Both the position numbers and the translations under genes were made by a program. Positions 1 through 10,794 of a DNA stretch of 64,000 nt are shown piece by piece (the stretch's first letter is position 1; each line of letters opens with the position of its first letter). Below the pieces are notes generated by a model that was not told where the DNA came from, searched no databases, and worked only from the letters and a program-made list of their open reading frames with translations. Source of the DNA: Paracentrotus lividus (taxonomy: Eukaryota; Echinodermata; Echinoidea; Camarodonta; Echinidae); contig CALNVZ010003429.1 of the NCBI GenBank assembly GCA_940671915.1, positions 29,827,774-29,891,773 on the forward strand, written 5' to 3'.

Positions 1-479
1 TCTTTGATTTATCCCCCGACAGAATTGATAGAGGCTGTAAATGAAATACGGTTCCACTTATTTAATCTTTCATGCATTTATATTGAAACAACAGGACACA
101 CTTTACATAAAATTAAAATGATCGAACACACGACTAAATATAAAAAACAATTGTCTGAATAGATGCAGAGTATAGGCGTACATCTTTCTTTTTACATGTC
201 AGGGCGGAATCTAAGGGGGCGGAGCGGTAACGGGCACCTCCCGTAATGATCGGAAAATTATAATAAAAATGTACTTCTTGAACACGAACCTTTGCGTTTT
301 TATTTGTGAGGTTGACTTTATCCAACCCTCTATAGGTTAATGGTGACTTTCTTGTAGGAAGCCAAAAAAGAATAACAACTGAGAGAATAATTTTAATAAT
401 GGAAAGAATCGATGTTAAAAGGCAAATTTGTTGTGTGGTGGGGGACTCTCAAATGGTTCCAATGCTGTAGCATGTTAGC
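1..479. other. Unassigned AT-rich DNA
   Basis: I see no supported gene, RNA or structured repeat here. Short ORFs exist but have no recognisable domain and no splice context. Confidence 0.5.
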
Positions 480-639
480 TTGGGACCTCATATTGACAGG
501 AAACGTCCGAAAAGAGTCCATAAATTTATATGGCAATGTTATGGCCATAAAATGATTTTACATGACTTTGGTTGCCATTTCCTTTTCAGTTCTTTTCCTT
601 CTCTCTCTTTCTTTTACTTTCTTTCTGTCCTTGTATTTG

Positions 640-1345
640 TGCTGTACCTATCAGATTTTGGAATCACGCACTTCGACATTGGCAAGAAACCAACCAAAAC
701 GAACAGAAATACCCTTGGAATACTGAATTTCTCAGTTTGGCGGATTATTCTTTGGCACCATTTTATTTTAGCGATTTATGGAAAAAATCTGTTGGGTATG
801 CGGCTGCACTATCGAATTTGCGAATCAGCACACCTCGAATTGATAAGAAACCACCAAAACGTGATACCAGAAATACCCTCTGGAAATACATTTCTAAGTT
901 TGTGCGCGACGAATTTTTGGCAGCCATTTGAATTTAGGATTTTGCGTAAATCCGCGCAGATTTCGCGGCTGGCACTCATCGGAGTTTGGAATCAGCGACC
1001 CTCAATTGATAAGAACACACCAAAACAACCCAGAAATACCCTTGAATACCGATTGTCCATTTGGCGGCATTTTTGGCCACCATTTTGAATTTTAGCGATT
1101 GCGTAAAATCAGCGATGCGTTGTCGCGCGGCACTTCATCGGTAATTTGAATCAGCACCCACGAATTGATAAAACCACCAAAACCAACTCAGAAATACCAT
1201 TGTGAAACTCATTTTCAGTTTTTTGGCGGCCATTTTGGCGGCCATTTTGAATTTTCGCGATTTGTGAAAAATGCTCAAGGTTTCGCGTCTGGCACTCATC
1301 GGATTCGGAATCAGCACTCTCGAATTGACAAAGAATCATCAAAAA
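640..1345. repeat. Tandem repeat, ~160-bp unit, about 4-5 copies
   Basis: The landmark GGAATCAGCA (or a close variant) recurs near 657, 817, 984, 1143 and 1303, a spacing of about 160-167 bp. Each unit holds the same order of blocks: a CACTCATCGG-like stretch, the landmark, AATTGATAAGAAACCACC, CAGAAATACCCTTG and GGCGGCCATTTTG. Copies differ by substitutions and small indels. A 202-codon frame at 480-1088 runs through several units, but its repeats are out of register at protein level, so I treat that frame as a by-product of the satellite. Confidence 0.8.
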
Positions 1346-1594
1346 ACATTGTATATATCAAAAAACAAGGTTACATGGTCTCTAGCCTGGACTATTAGAC
1401 AAGACCTGTTTAAAGTTTAGAGTTTAGATATTAAACAGTTTTGTTTAAACAGGCCCAGGCAAATGTCATGTGATAGTCATGAGCTAATGGCATCACTCGT
1501 AACATGCAAGGTAAAATCGGCGCAACATTTCAATCATGGCGAAGGACTTATGCCTCACTCATTATACAAGTGTATGTAGGGCCTACTGATGTGT

Positions 1595-1640
1595 TGGCTC
1601 AGTGGATAGAGCGTCTGCCTTGTCGTTAGTTCGATATACC
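1595..1640 (+). ncRNA. tRNA-like sequence (probable SINE head or tRNA relic)
   Basis: TGGCTCAGTGG (1595-1605) matches the pol III A box found in tRNA D arms, and GTTCGATATACC (1629-1640) resembles a B box. The A-to-B distance is about 34 nt, shorter than in an intact tRNA, and no acceptor stem or anticodon arm can be drawn. This fits a tRNA-derived SINE head or a decayed tRNA better than a working tRNA gene. Confidence 0.4.
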
Positions 1641-1689
1641 AGGCGGCGTTAACCAAAAGTTGAAACCTTTTTATGTTTGGAGTGAAGCG

Positions 1690-1850
1690 TTAAACAATAC
1701 TGTTGATATTTTTAAATAACAGGTTGTTTAAACTTTTGAACAACAGGAGTGTTAAAGTTTTAAACAACTACAGGTTGTTTAATTTTTAAACAACGCTGTG
1801 CGATTCACCGGTTAACACGCAGTTGTTTAAGATTTTAAACAACTTGTTGA
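1690..1850. repeat. Cluster of GTTGTTTAAA / TTTAAACAAC motifs in both orientations
   Basis: The 10-mer TTTAAACAAC and its reverse complement, with near variants, recur about eight times in 160 bp. Several form short inverted pairs separated by 10-20 bp. Related TTTAAACAGG and ATTAAACAG words occur upstream from 1410. No ORF is associated. Confidence 0.6.
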
Positions 1851-1862
1851 ATTTTTTTCTAA

Positions 1863-1953
1863 CAGTGTAGGATAGATTCACCAAGAATATATTATATATA
1901 TATATAAATATATACACTTGGTGAATCTATCCTGGTAACTTCTACACTGCTCA
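1863..1953. repeat. Short foldback (hairpin) with an AT-rich loop
   Basis: GATAGATTCACCAAG pairs with CTTGGTGAATCTATC across a TATATA-rich loop. The flanks CAGTGTAG and CTACACTG extend the pairing after a bulge. It looks like a very small MITE or a stem-loop. Confidence 0.7.
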
Positions 1954-1990
1954 ATGTCCGAGCGTTGAGGCAGAGCGTTGATAAAAAAAT

Positions 1991-2247
1991 AAATAGTCAA
2001 GAAATCACAAAGAAATTGACGGTTGTATCATGTTTATTCGTCGCTACTCACGAGTTTCGCGCAAAGCGATCATTAGGCAACTAATGAAACATTGGCAATG
2101 TTTCATTAGTTGTCTGATGATCACTTTGCCAATGTTTCATTAGTTGGAAACAGCTAGTTACCTGATGATCGCTTTGCGTGAAACTCGTGAATAGCGACGA
2201 ATAAAAATGATACAACCGTCAATTTCTTTTTGATTTCTTGACTATTT
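1991..2247. mobile_element. Palindromic MITE-like foldback element, ~257 bp
   Basis: The two halves are reverse complements over most of their length. AAATAGTCAAGAAATCA starts the left arm and TGATTTCTTGACTATTT ends the right arm. Internal blocks such as TTGACGGTTGTATCAT, CGAGTTTC.CGCAAAGCGATCAT and AACTAATGAAACATTGGCAA are mirrored. It has no coding capacity. I could not define a target-site duplication. Confidence 0.75.
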
Positions 2248-2329
2248 CAGTTGAATACAAAGCATGACGTTATTCTTTTAATATGTCTTTTAATAATATA
2301 TTTCAAAAAGATGGCTATTCTGGCTGAGG

Positions 2330-2470
2330 ACGGAAGTTTTGCCCCGCTCCCCCAGCCAAAAAAGAGGAATCGTCGCCCCTTTTTGAGCTGGGTGTTAATT
2401 CCTCATATTCTGGTCCAAACATGCCCCCATCCCCCCCCCCCCCCCCGCAGAAGCGACATTTAATCAAGAA
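2330..2470. repeat. C-rich, low-complexity stretch
   Basis: The stretch contains a run of about 17 C near 2430-2447 within C-rich text. The ORFs across it are proline or glycine artefacts of the homopolymer. Confidence 0.6.
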
Positions 2471-2726
2471 TGAGTCTTTTAGTAGAAATTTTGAACTTGT
2501 ACAAAACAATTTAAAAATGCATCAATCAGGCAACGATTCTTGCATGAAGTAGTCCCATAAGCCTATGATCACCCCTTTGAAAGAATTCTTAAACGCCCCT
2601 GGTAACGATATAGATCAACCCCTTTCCACCCTCATAACAATTGAACACTAAAGGTTATACCCTTCCCCCTCCAACACGCCTGCCCTCCAGTTTTCCCGGC
2701 TTCGCCACAGATTATTTCAGTTTCGG

Positions 2727-3085
2727 ACTAATTACAAAACTTATTTTATTTTCGGATTAACGAACCTTCGGAATGACGAACCCTATTTCGTTTTCGGAAT
2801 GACGACCCTTCGGAATGACGAACCCTATTTCGTTTTCGAAATTACGAACCTTCGGAATGACGTACCCTATTTCGTTTTCGGAATAACGAACCCTATTTTG
2901 TTTTCGGAATGACGAACCTTCGGAATAACAAACCTTCGGAATAACGCCACAAATGTACGGATTAACGAACCCTTTTTTATTTTCGGATAAACGAACATCG
3001 AGGTATAGGCGTTTCACGTGTTTCGGAAAGACGAACCTTCGGAATAATGGACCTTCGGAATAACGAACCTTCGGAATTACGAAGT
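2727..3085. repeat. Minisatellite built on TTCGGAATAACGAACC
   Basis: Units such as TTCGGAATGACGAACC, TTCGGAATAACGAACC and CCCTATTTCGTTTTCGGAAT repeat with variation over about 350 bp. Read as protein on the minus strand it gives a repeated F-x-N-E-I-G-Y/F-V-I-P-K-V-R pattern. That is a property of the repeat rather than evidence of a gene. Confidence 0.8.
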
Positions 3086-4277
3086 GTAACCCCCGTGGAC
3101 ATTGAAAACAAGGTGTAATGGGAAACTCCCATATGTCTACCTAAAATTTAACAAGGACTTTCGGAGGTACGTGCAGATTTTACAATAATATAAAATGATG
3201 CATTTCTTTCCCTTTTTTATGTCTGTCTGTATTTCTCTCTTTCTGACTCTGCCTTTTTTTTCTCTCTCTCTCTCTCTCTCTCTCTTTAGGACAATTTCAC
3301 TAAAAACGCTCTCAATCGAGCATGCGATATCACAACCTTAAAGCGAATTATTGTTATGTTTATGAGACTGAGAAGTAGAAGAAGCTGTCTTAAAAGAGCT
3401 TTTGAAAGGTTGATAGTAATTTATTTTACCATCATTGTGTTTTGTGAGGTTTTGGTATCACCAAAATAAATATGAAATAACCCAATTCTGCTTTGAATGG
3501 CAAATGCACTTCACACAGAAGAACTTGTATGAGACTACACAAATTGTTCGGTACCAACTTTATTTTGGTAACCCCTACAAACTTGGACAAAGGAAATTTC
3601 ACCGTTTCAGTTCTTTACTGTTATCGTTGGTGTATATTAACGAAAATAAGTTTGTATTTAAGCAAAGAATCCATGATTTCCAAAAAAATTATATATACAC
3701 AAACACATAAATAAGATTTAGGATGTATTATTTGTAGATATGTAAGCATCACACAGTTTCGTTTCCATCATCATATATTACAGGCGCTGGATGAAGCCTC
3801 TCCTGAGTGAGTCAGAAAAAAAAAATAGACAACTAGAAAAATGTCAATAAATAGAAAATTAATCTATAAACACTAGATTAGTATACATACTCCAAAAGAG
3901 TAACTCTTCCCACATCTTTTGGTTCAAATTTTGTGTTTTAAATCTATACGCTTAGATCAACACGGCGCATTTATTTGACAACAAGTAAATTTTGAATTGT
4001 TTTAACGGAAATGTCTTGCGCTTATTAACTTGACAGGGGTATTGTTTTTACATATTGACTACATTTTATGTGAAAATGAGACAGATCTGTAGAGTCAGGC
4101 ATGAGTGAGCATACGTCAAAGACAAAATAATCTCATTTCAAAAGTATTAAAGTGCCTTTTTAGGTCTGTCAGTGACAATTTATTCTTTAATGTCTACTCA
4201 TTCGTTGATTATTTGACGAATCAATCTATTTTTTTTTTTTACACAAAATCTAGTCAATACTTGTAACAGCAGCCTTG
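3086..4277. other. Unassigned AT-rich DNA with a CT microsatellite
   Basis: A (CT)n run lies at about 3260-3290. A 91-codon frame at 3435-3710 has no recognisable domain or splice context, and I do not call it a gene. Nothing else stands out. Confidence 0.5.
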
Positions 4278-4777
4278 CTAATGCTAGGAGTCCACTGGTC
4301 CGGCGCCACTTCGCGCCACTTCGCGCCAAAGCAATTTTCTCCTTTTTGCCGTGGCGCCTTATGTCGCCGAATTAGGTGGCTCTTAGTTGGGTATAGTGGC
4401 GCAAAATGCCGCGTCAAGCTGGCTTGCAGTGGCGGTAAGCGGGTCGCGCCAAATATTTGAATCTGGCTGCGACGAAAATTTAGAAAATGTTTAAAGAATT
4501 GTTCGTCGCGCCAGAATCAGCGCGAAGTGTGACTAAGTGGCACCAATGGCGCAAACAGACCGCCTAATGGAATCAACTGGAATGTAATGGCGCGCGGCCA
4601 AGTTACAGCGACCACGAGATTTTGCGAGATTTTTGCGCGGATAGTCCGCGCCAAATGTACAGTGGCGTCGGAGCCAAGCGGACCCCGATTGGGGCCAGAC
4701 GGCACCGATTAGTGACTACTAGTGTCGCGCCAAATACCTACTTGGTTTCCGCATTACGGGCGCCACTGTTGCGCGCT

Positions 4778-4785
4778 TATAAAAG
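4778..4785 (+). promoter_or_regulatory. TATA box inside the TIR element
   Basis: TATAAAAG sits in a GC-rich setting (GCGCGCTTATAAAAGCAGG) just inside the left GGCGC array. A candidate start region lies about 30 bp downstream, and an ATG in a fair context (GAAGGATGT) lies at about 4856. The placement suggests that the element carries, or once carried, its own promoter. Confidence 0.5.
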
Positions 4786-4855
4786 CAGGACTGCTCACAG
4801 GACATTCATTATTCGACTCGACAACACCTCTACTAATAATTTTGTTTAAAGAAGG

Positions 4856-5530
4856 ATGTCCCGAAAGGCAACAAAGTCAGTGGCAAGGGGAAGAAGGGCA
4901 AATGTAGCAGTCCAAGAAGATGGACCCCGTCCAAGAAGCTCAAATTGAGCTCCAGGGTGAGACCCTTGCAAGCAGCAAAAGATGACGACGAGGTGTCCTG
5001 AATTGATGAAGCCCTTCGGGTAGTGGTGGCGCGTGACTTCAAGCTGATTGGAGGCTCTGCTCCAAGAGATCGTTCTCAGCATCCCCAAAAGTACTATACT
5101 GATGTCTAACCTCATCTATCCTGCCATGCAACCGCTCCCCGCACTGTTGGAAGTAGTATTTGAGCGTTATCCCTCTGGGCGTTTGGCAGGCTCAGTGTCC
5201 GTGTTTTCCCTGATGGCGCTGCTTCATCTCTCAGTGATGGGCGGTAGTTTCTCAACCTCCAGGGATGAGGTTGTTGCTGGGCATTCTCTCTCTGGTCCAG
5301 ACGCGGACGTCCAGTGCCTGGATAGCGTTCCTGATGAGATGTGCAGTATGGTGCGGGGCAGCTTTAAGGAGCAGGAGCGGACTGTGTCCTGTTCCTGTCT
5401 CATCTGGCAAGGAAGCCATGGGAACGCAGAGCCAGAATTCCAAAGGCATTTTTTCAACAACACGCCTCTTCCTGGACAGCCTGTAATTGAAGATCTTCTG
5501 CTGTTGGTGGCAGGGTTACGACGGCCATAG
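4856..5530 (+). pseudogene. Decayed coding region within the TIR element, unknown product
   Basis: The ATG after the TATA box opens a short Lys/Arg-rich frame (it starts MSRKATKSVARGRR) that stops after about 30 codons. A neighbouring frame continues with basic residues and an acidic KDDDEVS end. Further on, a 160-codon frame occupies 5048-5530, with an N-terminus MEALLQEIVLSIPKS. I do not recognise a transposase domain in any frame. It may be the remains of a transposon gene or captured host sequence. Confidence 0.3.
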
Positions 5531-7007
5531 GGCTTTCATCATGTACGTCCTCATGGCGAAGGCATCGTTCCCACAGAAGTACGGCATAAGGGTGGTCGTC
5601 ATCATCATGGCGAAGAGGAGCTGGATCTGGGATGCCTAAAGTGCTATGCATCTACGCACTCCTTCAGTTCACTGTTATGTTTTTGTAGATCTGGGCATCA
5701 GACTGATGGTCCAACCCCACACATAGTGTCATTATCAGGAACTGGTACTTTTTGAATCTACGAGAGCCATCAGGACAACTTGAGAAGGAACTGCTTGTAG
5801 TGTGAAATAAGGCTGCTGAGTTTAGGGGCTTCTGGAGACGGAATGTGTTTTCCATCATAAGGCTCCCAGATCAGTGAGGAGCAAGATTCCATTGGCTTCA
5901 AAATTCGACCTGGCACCTGCAGCCAACCTTCAGGTGGTTGTGGGAGGGGTAGATGACTTCTGCAGCTATAGCTCATGTACTCACTATATCGCTCTGGCTA
6001 CATTTCAGGACAGAAGCTTCCTGGAGGTTGGTTCTCCCTACGCTCGGAAATTTGTGTAACCGGTTGCTAGCTTCTGCTTACGGTGGCCCGAGCGGCGATT
6101 GATTAGGCGCAGGAAGACGCACGACTTGAGAACGAGTGGGAGTGGTTCCTTGCCGCTGAATGTTGTGGGTGGTCTCTTTCTTCTGTCGAGAGTGTTGGGT
6201 GTATTTAGTCTTTTCTTTGATTTCTAATCTGCAGGTCATGGCAACTATCTGCTGTGTTGGAAGACGTTCTGGTGTTATGTTCTTTGAAATCCCTTCTTTG
6301 TTCATTTCTCCCTCAGTTCTGGCATTTCATCATGTGGTGGTGGTTAATGTGTTCGCCTGTTCATCGTTCGTGGCTCTAGTTCTGTGGTGGAGCATTGGTG
6401 TCTTTTAGAAGCCTATGTGCAATTTGTGCTGTCCTTTTTCTTCTTAGGGGCTCTTCTTCTTCAGGTTTATTAGCCGCATAAGTTCGATAGGGCGATGCAT
6501 CGTCAGCATTCTCTCTATCATCTTCTTGATGGGAGTGCAGCATTAATACTTGCCAACATTATCAAAATCCTCGGACATATCAAAATTGTAAATATTTAGT
6601 AGAGGTGTTGTTCATGCAGCAGCTGAGGAGGGTCGGAGCAAAATGAGTCGATGGCCGATATTTGTAGTCAGCAAGAAGCGCGAAGTGGCGGCAAGTTTAA
6701 ACCAATTAGGCGACCTTTGGCACAAACTGATCACCAAGTGGCGCAAAGTAGCCGTCTATCGGCGCAAATGGCGCCAACAGGGTGAAATTTGGAATCAAAT
6801 GGCCGTGTAAAGGCGTGAACTGGCGCGAACTGCGCAACATTTTGGCGCAAGCCAGGTGGCATTTGGCGCACGCCATATGACACCCATTTTATTCCACCTG
6901 GCGACACACATGCCGATCGGACATTAATTCGGCGCCACTACGCGCCAGTCACATAACATTTGGCGCGAAGTGGCGCGAAGTGGCGCCGGCCCAGTGGACT
7001 CCTAGCA

Positions 7008-7183
7008 TTAGGTACCTTCCCAAAAGTTAAAGCCGGGGCCAGCTGCGCGAACGCCGCACAGCGGGCTTATAGGCAGGATTTACCGTTCCCCTATTATCAT
7101 TCTTCCATTTACTTAATTATAAAGCGCCGCTGTGCGGCGTTCACAAATCGGGCCGCGGCTTCAACTTTTGGGAAGGTACCTAA
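7008..7183. mobile_element. 176-bp MITE abutting the larger TIR element
   Basis: TTAGGTACCTTCCCAAAAGT at the left is mirrored by ACTTTTGGGAAGGTACCTAA at the right apart from a small bulge. Pairing extends through AAGCC(GG)GGCC and GCCGCACAGCGG / CCGCTGTGCGGC. It has no coding capacity. Its left end overlaps the last bases of the 2.7-kb element, so one may have inserted at the border of the other. Confidence 0.8.
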
Positions 7184-9408
7184 GATATTTGGCTCAAGAC
7201 CTTTTCCTAAAAAAATTATGATATTTTATTCAGGATAAAGTTGCTTTTTTGTCCTCTGTTGTTGTTTCAATCTTATTTCTACCCTCCACAATTTGAAAAA
7301 GACATGTTCACAAACAATGCGTCACGTTCATCCAAGCCTAAAGGTATAACACAAAAATTTATACCAAAAGATGCGGAGTTACTCTTTAAAAATATGCATA
7401 CAAATTGGGGTTCATTAATTGGTTTTCTTTTTATTGACATTTTTCTAGGTGTCTATTTTTTTCTGACTCACTCGGAATATTAGGCCATGATAACGCACGG
7501 ATTACCTTGATGTAGACAGAAAAACGAAAAAAGTTTGAATAAAATCATTTCAACTGTCTAAAATCACAGTTTTACGATGGAAACTGATACAAATATGTTT
7601 TATGATTCATTCATAGTTAAATTATGTAATTAAAATGTTCAACATGTTGATGGTTGTGAAATGGGGCGCTTTATGCTCTTAAAAAGGAAATTTCATAAAT
7701 TACTTTTTACTTTTCAGGTTTGCATGACTATAAAATAAGCAATGATCATATTCCGTGAATTTCAATGGATAAATCTATTTAGAAAAATAGAAATATGAAA
7801 AAGAATTGATGTTTCAGTATTTTTCTATATCTATTGCTTTGCGCAATTTTTCGTATGAAAAGAAACAAAATCGAAAGGAGAAGAGTGGTATTCAATTTGG
7901 AATATTATTTCAGTTCAATTGTAATATAGAAACCCCATTAATAACACCACAATATCCACTGTCGATATCGAAAAAAAAACATGGTTGCCTATTAGTGGTT
8001 GCCATGGCAATACGGAATATCATACCCCCAAAAAATATTTATCAAAATGCCGAGAATAAATTTCAAGTTTGGGGGAAAGTGATCCCAGCGTAAGGAAATA
8101 AGGTATAACAGTTTGGTAAGGGCACATTTTGCCCTTTCCCTGGTCTTAATAAGGTTAGCTCACGCGTTAGGACTACGGACTGACTACATGAACGAGCTCA
8201 AAGTTGGGTTGATTTCATTCTTGTATATCGTGAGAGCAGGTACTTGAATGACAAAATATACAATAATCTGTAAACAACCAATGTTGTTTCAATGAGCTTT
8301 AGACTTAGCCTCTTCCGCATCGTGTCCGGTTGTAATTTGATAACCAGCCAAGGTGAACCTGGGGGATGTTAAAGCAAAATCCCATGTAATATGCCTTCAT
8401 TTTAACGTGACCTAAAGTTATGCTGGTATTGCAATATCCTGAACAGATTTTTTTTTTTTTTTGTATTTATTTAGAAATCGCTCTATTTCCTCCCTTTCTT
8501 CCTCTCACTTCAGTTTATTCTTATCATTCGATTTCGCAGTAACAAAAAATGCAAACTTTTAGGCCCGTATTTTATACCGCTGACTTGAGTTTTGCTACAG
8601 GTCTGAGATTGTACGAATTTCGGGACGAGAATGCAAAGTTGGTTTGAAAGCACAGTACGCTTTTCTATGAAGAGTCAGCGAAGCGTCAGTCTAAAGATAC
8701 CAACTCAGTCAGCGATCGGGTCTAAAGTTTTGACAGCAGACTGGATTTGTACAACTTTTTTATTATTTTTTTTTTTTTTTTTGCAACACGTCTTAATATA
8801 GCTTTTTTGATAAATCTTGACATGAAATCCCAATGCTTTGGGATATTTGTAAGGGTACTAAGAACCTTCACCAAAAAACATGAACAATAATTGAAAGAAC
8901 TCAATTCATAATCAAATTATGATTATTGATTCGTCGGTAACACAAGGAACCAGATAAAATGGCGTTTTCAAATTTTGACTTTGTTCATATGATACTCTAA
9001 ATTTAAAAAGTACATCTAAATTGCAGAGTCATATCCTCTTAAACATGTTATGAACATTGTAAGGACCAATTTAACGTCCATAGAATTTCAAGTTTTCGAG
9101 CAAGTTAAAAAAATATGCATATATCATACACACGGGACAGGTAACAAACGGGACAATTGTACCTTAAAATATTTTTCATTAAACATTTGGTTTGCTTATT
9201 TTGCTTCATTAATAAAGGTTCGAGGTCGAGTAATACAAGTGCATCATTTTTCATCAGCTCAGTAGCTTTTGTCAGACTATTTCTGAGAGATGAATACTTT
9301 AAAATTTCAAAAATGGAAAGCTACGTGCTGGTTCGTGACATTTGCACCAGAGATAGCCGAGATTATATTAAAACAGAAAATACATACTTTTTGGTTGTAT
9401 TCTTATGA

Positions 9409-9471
<63 letters not shown>

Positions 9472-10063
9472 TGAAAATGACATTATTAATTAATTTTGTT
9501 AGTTTTTCATGAATATTAATGAGCTTTGAGATGTCATATGACCTTGAAATTGCTTTTAGACCTCATTTGCATGAAGTTCATTCCCTTTATGGTGATATAT
9601 GACACATTATAATTTATATACTTTTACATACCCACTGACACATTTGACACAAAAATGGTCAAAAAGTTGAAACACCACCACCTTGAGAACAAATAGCTTG
9701 GACTTGTCCCTTTATGTATGCATGAGTACGAACAAATAAGACGCAATCATACCCAAATTCATAGTGGTAATGACATCAAAATGAACAATAGACCTTTAAA
9801 TTAAAAAAAAACAAGATATAACACACAAACAATAGACCATGTGCATAATAGCTATTGATGATTTTAATTGAAATTTTTAAAGCATTTTTTTTTTCAGCAC
9901 ACCCGATTTTAGCACCAGTCTGACTTTGTATTTTTTGAACCTGTAATGTCTAATTCGAATGCAGTAAGATTCAAGATTCAAAGTTTTATTGTCCACTATT
10001 AATATGGAAATTTTGTTTTCCATTAGTTATATACATGTAATACATTATATTATAGATATGCAG
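7184..10063. other. Unassigned AT-rich DNA with homopolymers
   Basis: A run of nearly 60 T lies at about 9410-9468, with shorter T runs near 8449 and 8765. A frame at 7806-8093 and others nearby show no domain. TTCAAAGTTTTATTGTCCA near 9980 resembles a dispersed-repeat 3' end, but I cannot name the family. No gene is supported. Confidence 0.45.
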
Positions 10064-10442
10064 ACATGCCAAGGTCCAAAAAAAAATTTTGCGTGAGATC
10101 ATTCACATCGTGTTTGAAAGCGGTGCGTACGCGGCGCGCGTTACCACATGTGCGCGCGCGCAGTAGTAACTTGTACACGAAAGAGGCGCGCGCGCACGCT
10201 ACACACGTTTCGCGTAGTATATCTTGCATTATAACGATCGCCTGCTTGAAAACATCGCACTTGCAATTGATGCGCGACAAAACTGCCGATATTTATTGTT
10301 TGGAGACACCAAAATGGTAAAAAAAATCTATAATAATGCTCCTTTTTCTTATTTTGCGTGAGAAATGGGGTGTTCTGCGTGAGATCGTGAGACGGACCCG
10401 AAATGCGTGATTCTCACGCAAGATGCGTGAGACTTGGCATGT
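10064..10442. mobile_element. Small TIR element with GCGTGAG words, ~380 bp
   Basis: ACATGCCAAGGTC at the left and GACTTGGCATGT at the right form imperfect terminal inverted repeats. GCGTGAG (or CTCACGC) recurs several times just inside the ends. The centre contains GCGCGC-rich text. No transposase is present, so this would be a non-autonomous element. Confidence 0.5.
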
Positions 10443-10582
10443 ATGGATATGAATTCATTGCCAAAACAGTACAATCACGATTCTCAGTCGGATAAGTTAA
10501 TTCAAAATACAGATAAAAAGATACTTCGTTCCGATGCAACTCATAGTAGTACATTTCAAAATAAATTATTAAATATGGAAAA

Positions 10583-10595
10583 TATGCAGAGGATT

Positions 10596-10622
<27 letters not shown>
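10583..10622. repeat. (GA)n microsatellite
   Basis: About 15 uninterrupted GA/AG units. It lies inside a 119-codon frame (10434-10793) that I regard as fortuitous because the GA run supplies an RERERER stretch and no domain is visible. Confidence 0.8.
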
Positions 10623-10626
<4 letters not shown>

Positions 10627-10794
10627 CCCCAGAGGGAAAAAGTATTGAAGAGGGGAAACAGTCAGATATAGTCAGGCAGCCAGCTCGATTCTGGTTAGCT
10701 GAACGAGGTACCAGTAGTAAAGTATTGGAATATATGGGGAGGAATCCCACATTTACTAAACCCAACGTCTGGCAGTGCATCTCTGCTGCATAAG

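Larger units (their letters stand above)
4278..7011. mobile_element. 2.7-kb TIR element with subterminal GGCGC arrays
   Basis: CTAATGCTAGGAGTCCACTG at the left end is the exact reverse complement of the right end (CAGTGGACTCCTAGCATTAG). Pairing continues into CCGGCGCCACTTCGCGCC repeats. Both flanks (about 4300-4770 and 6650-6990) are packed with GGCGC-core words. The left flank is biased to CGCGCCAAA and the right to TTTGGCGCG, as expected for paired transposase-binding arrays. A second inverted pair (CAACACCTCTACTA near 4822; TAGTAGAGGTGTTG near 6598) lies just inside. The interior is GC-richer and holds decayed coding sequence. I could not assign a superfamily because no convincing target-site duplication is visible. 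Confidence 0.75.

Noticed and set aside
480-1088. 202-codon ORF as a gene
   Set aside because: It lies across the ~160-bp tandem repeat. Repeat units fall in different frames and no domain is visible.
10434-10793. 119-codon ORF with an Arg-Glu repeat
   Set aside because: The frame depends on a GA microsatellite and begins inside a TIR element end. There is no domain or splice support.
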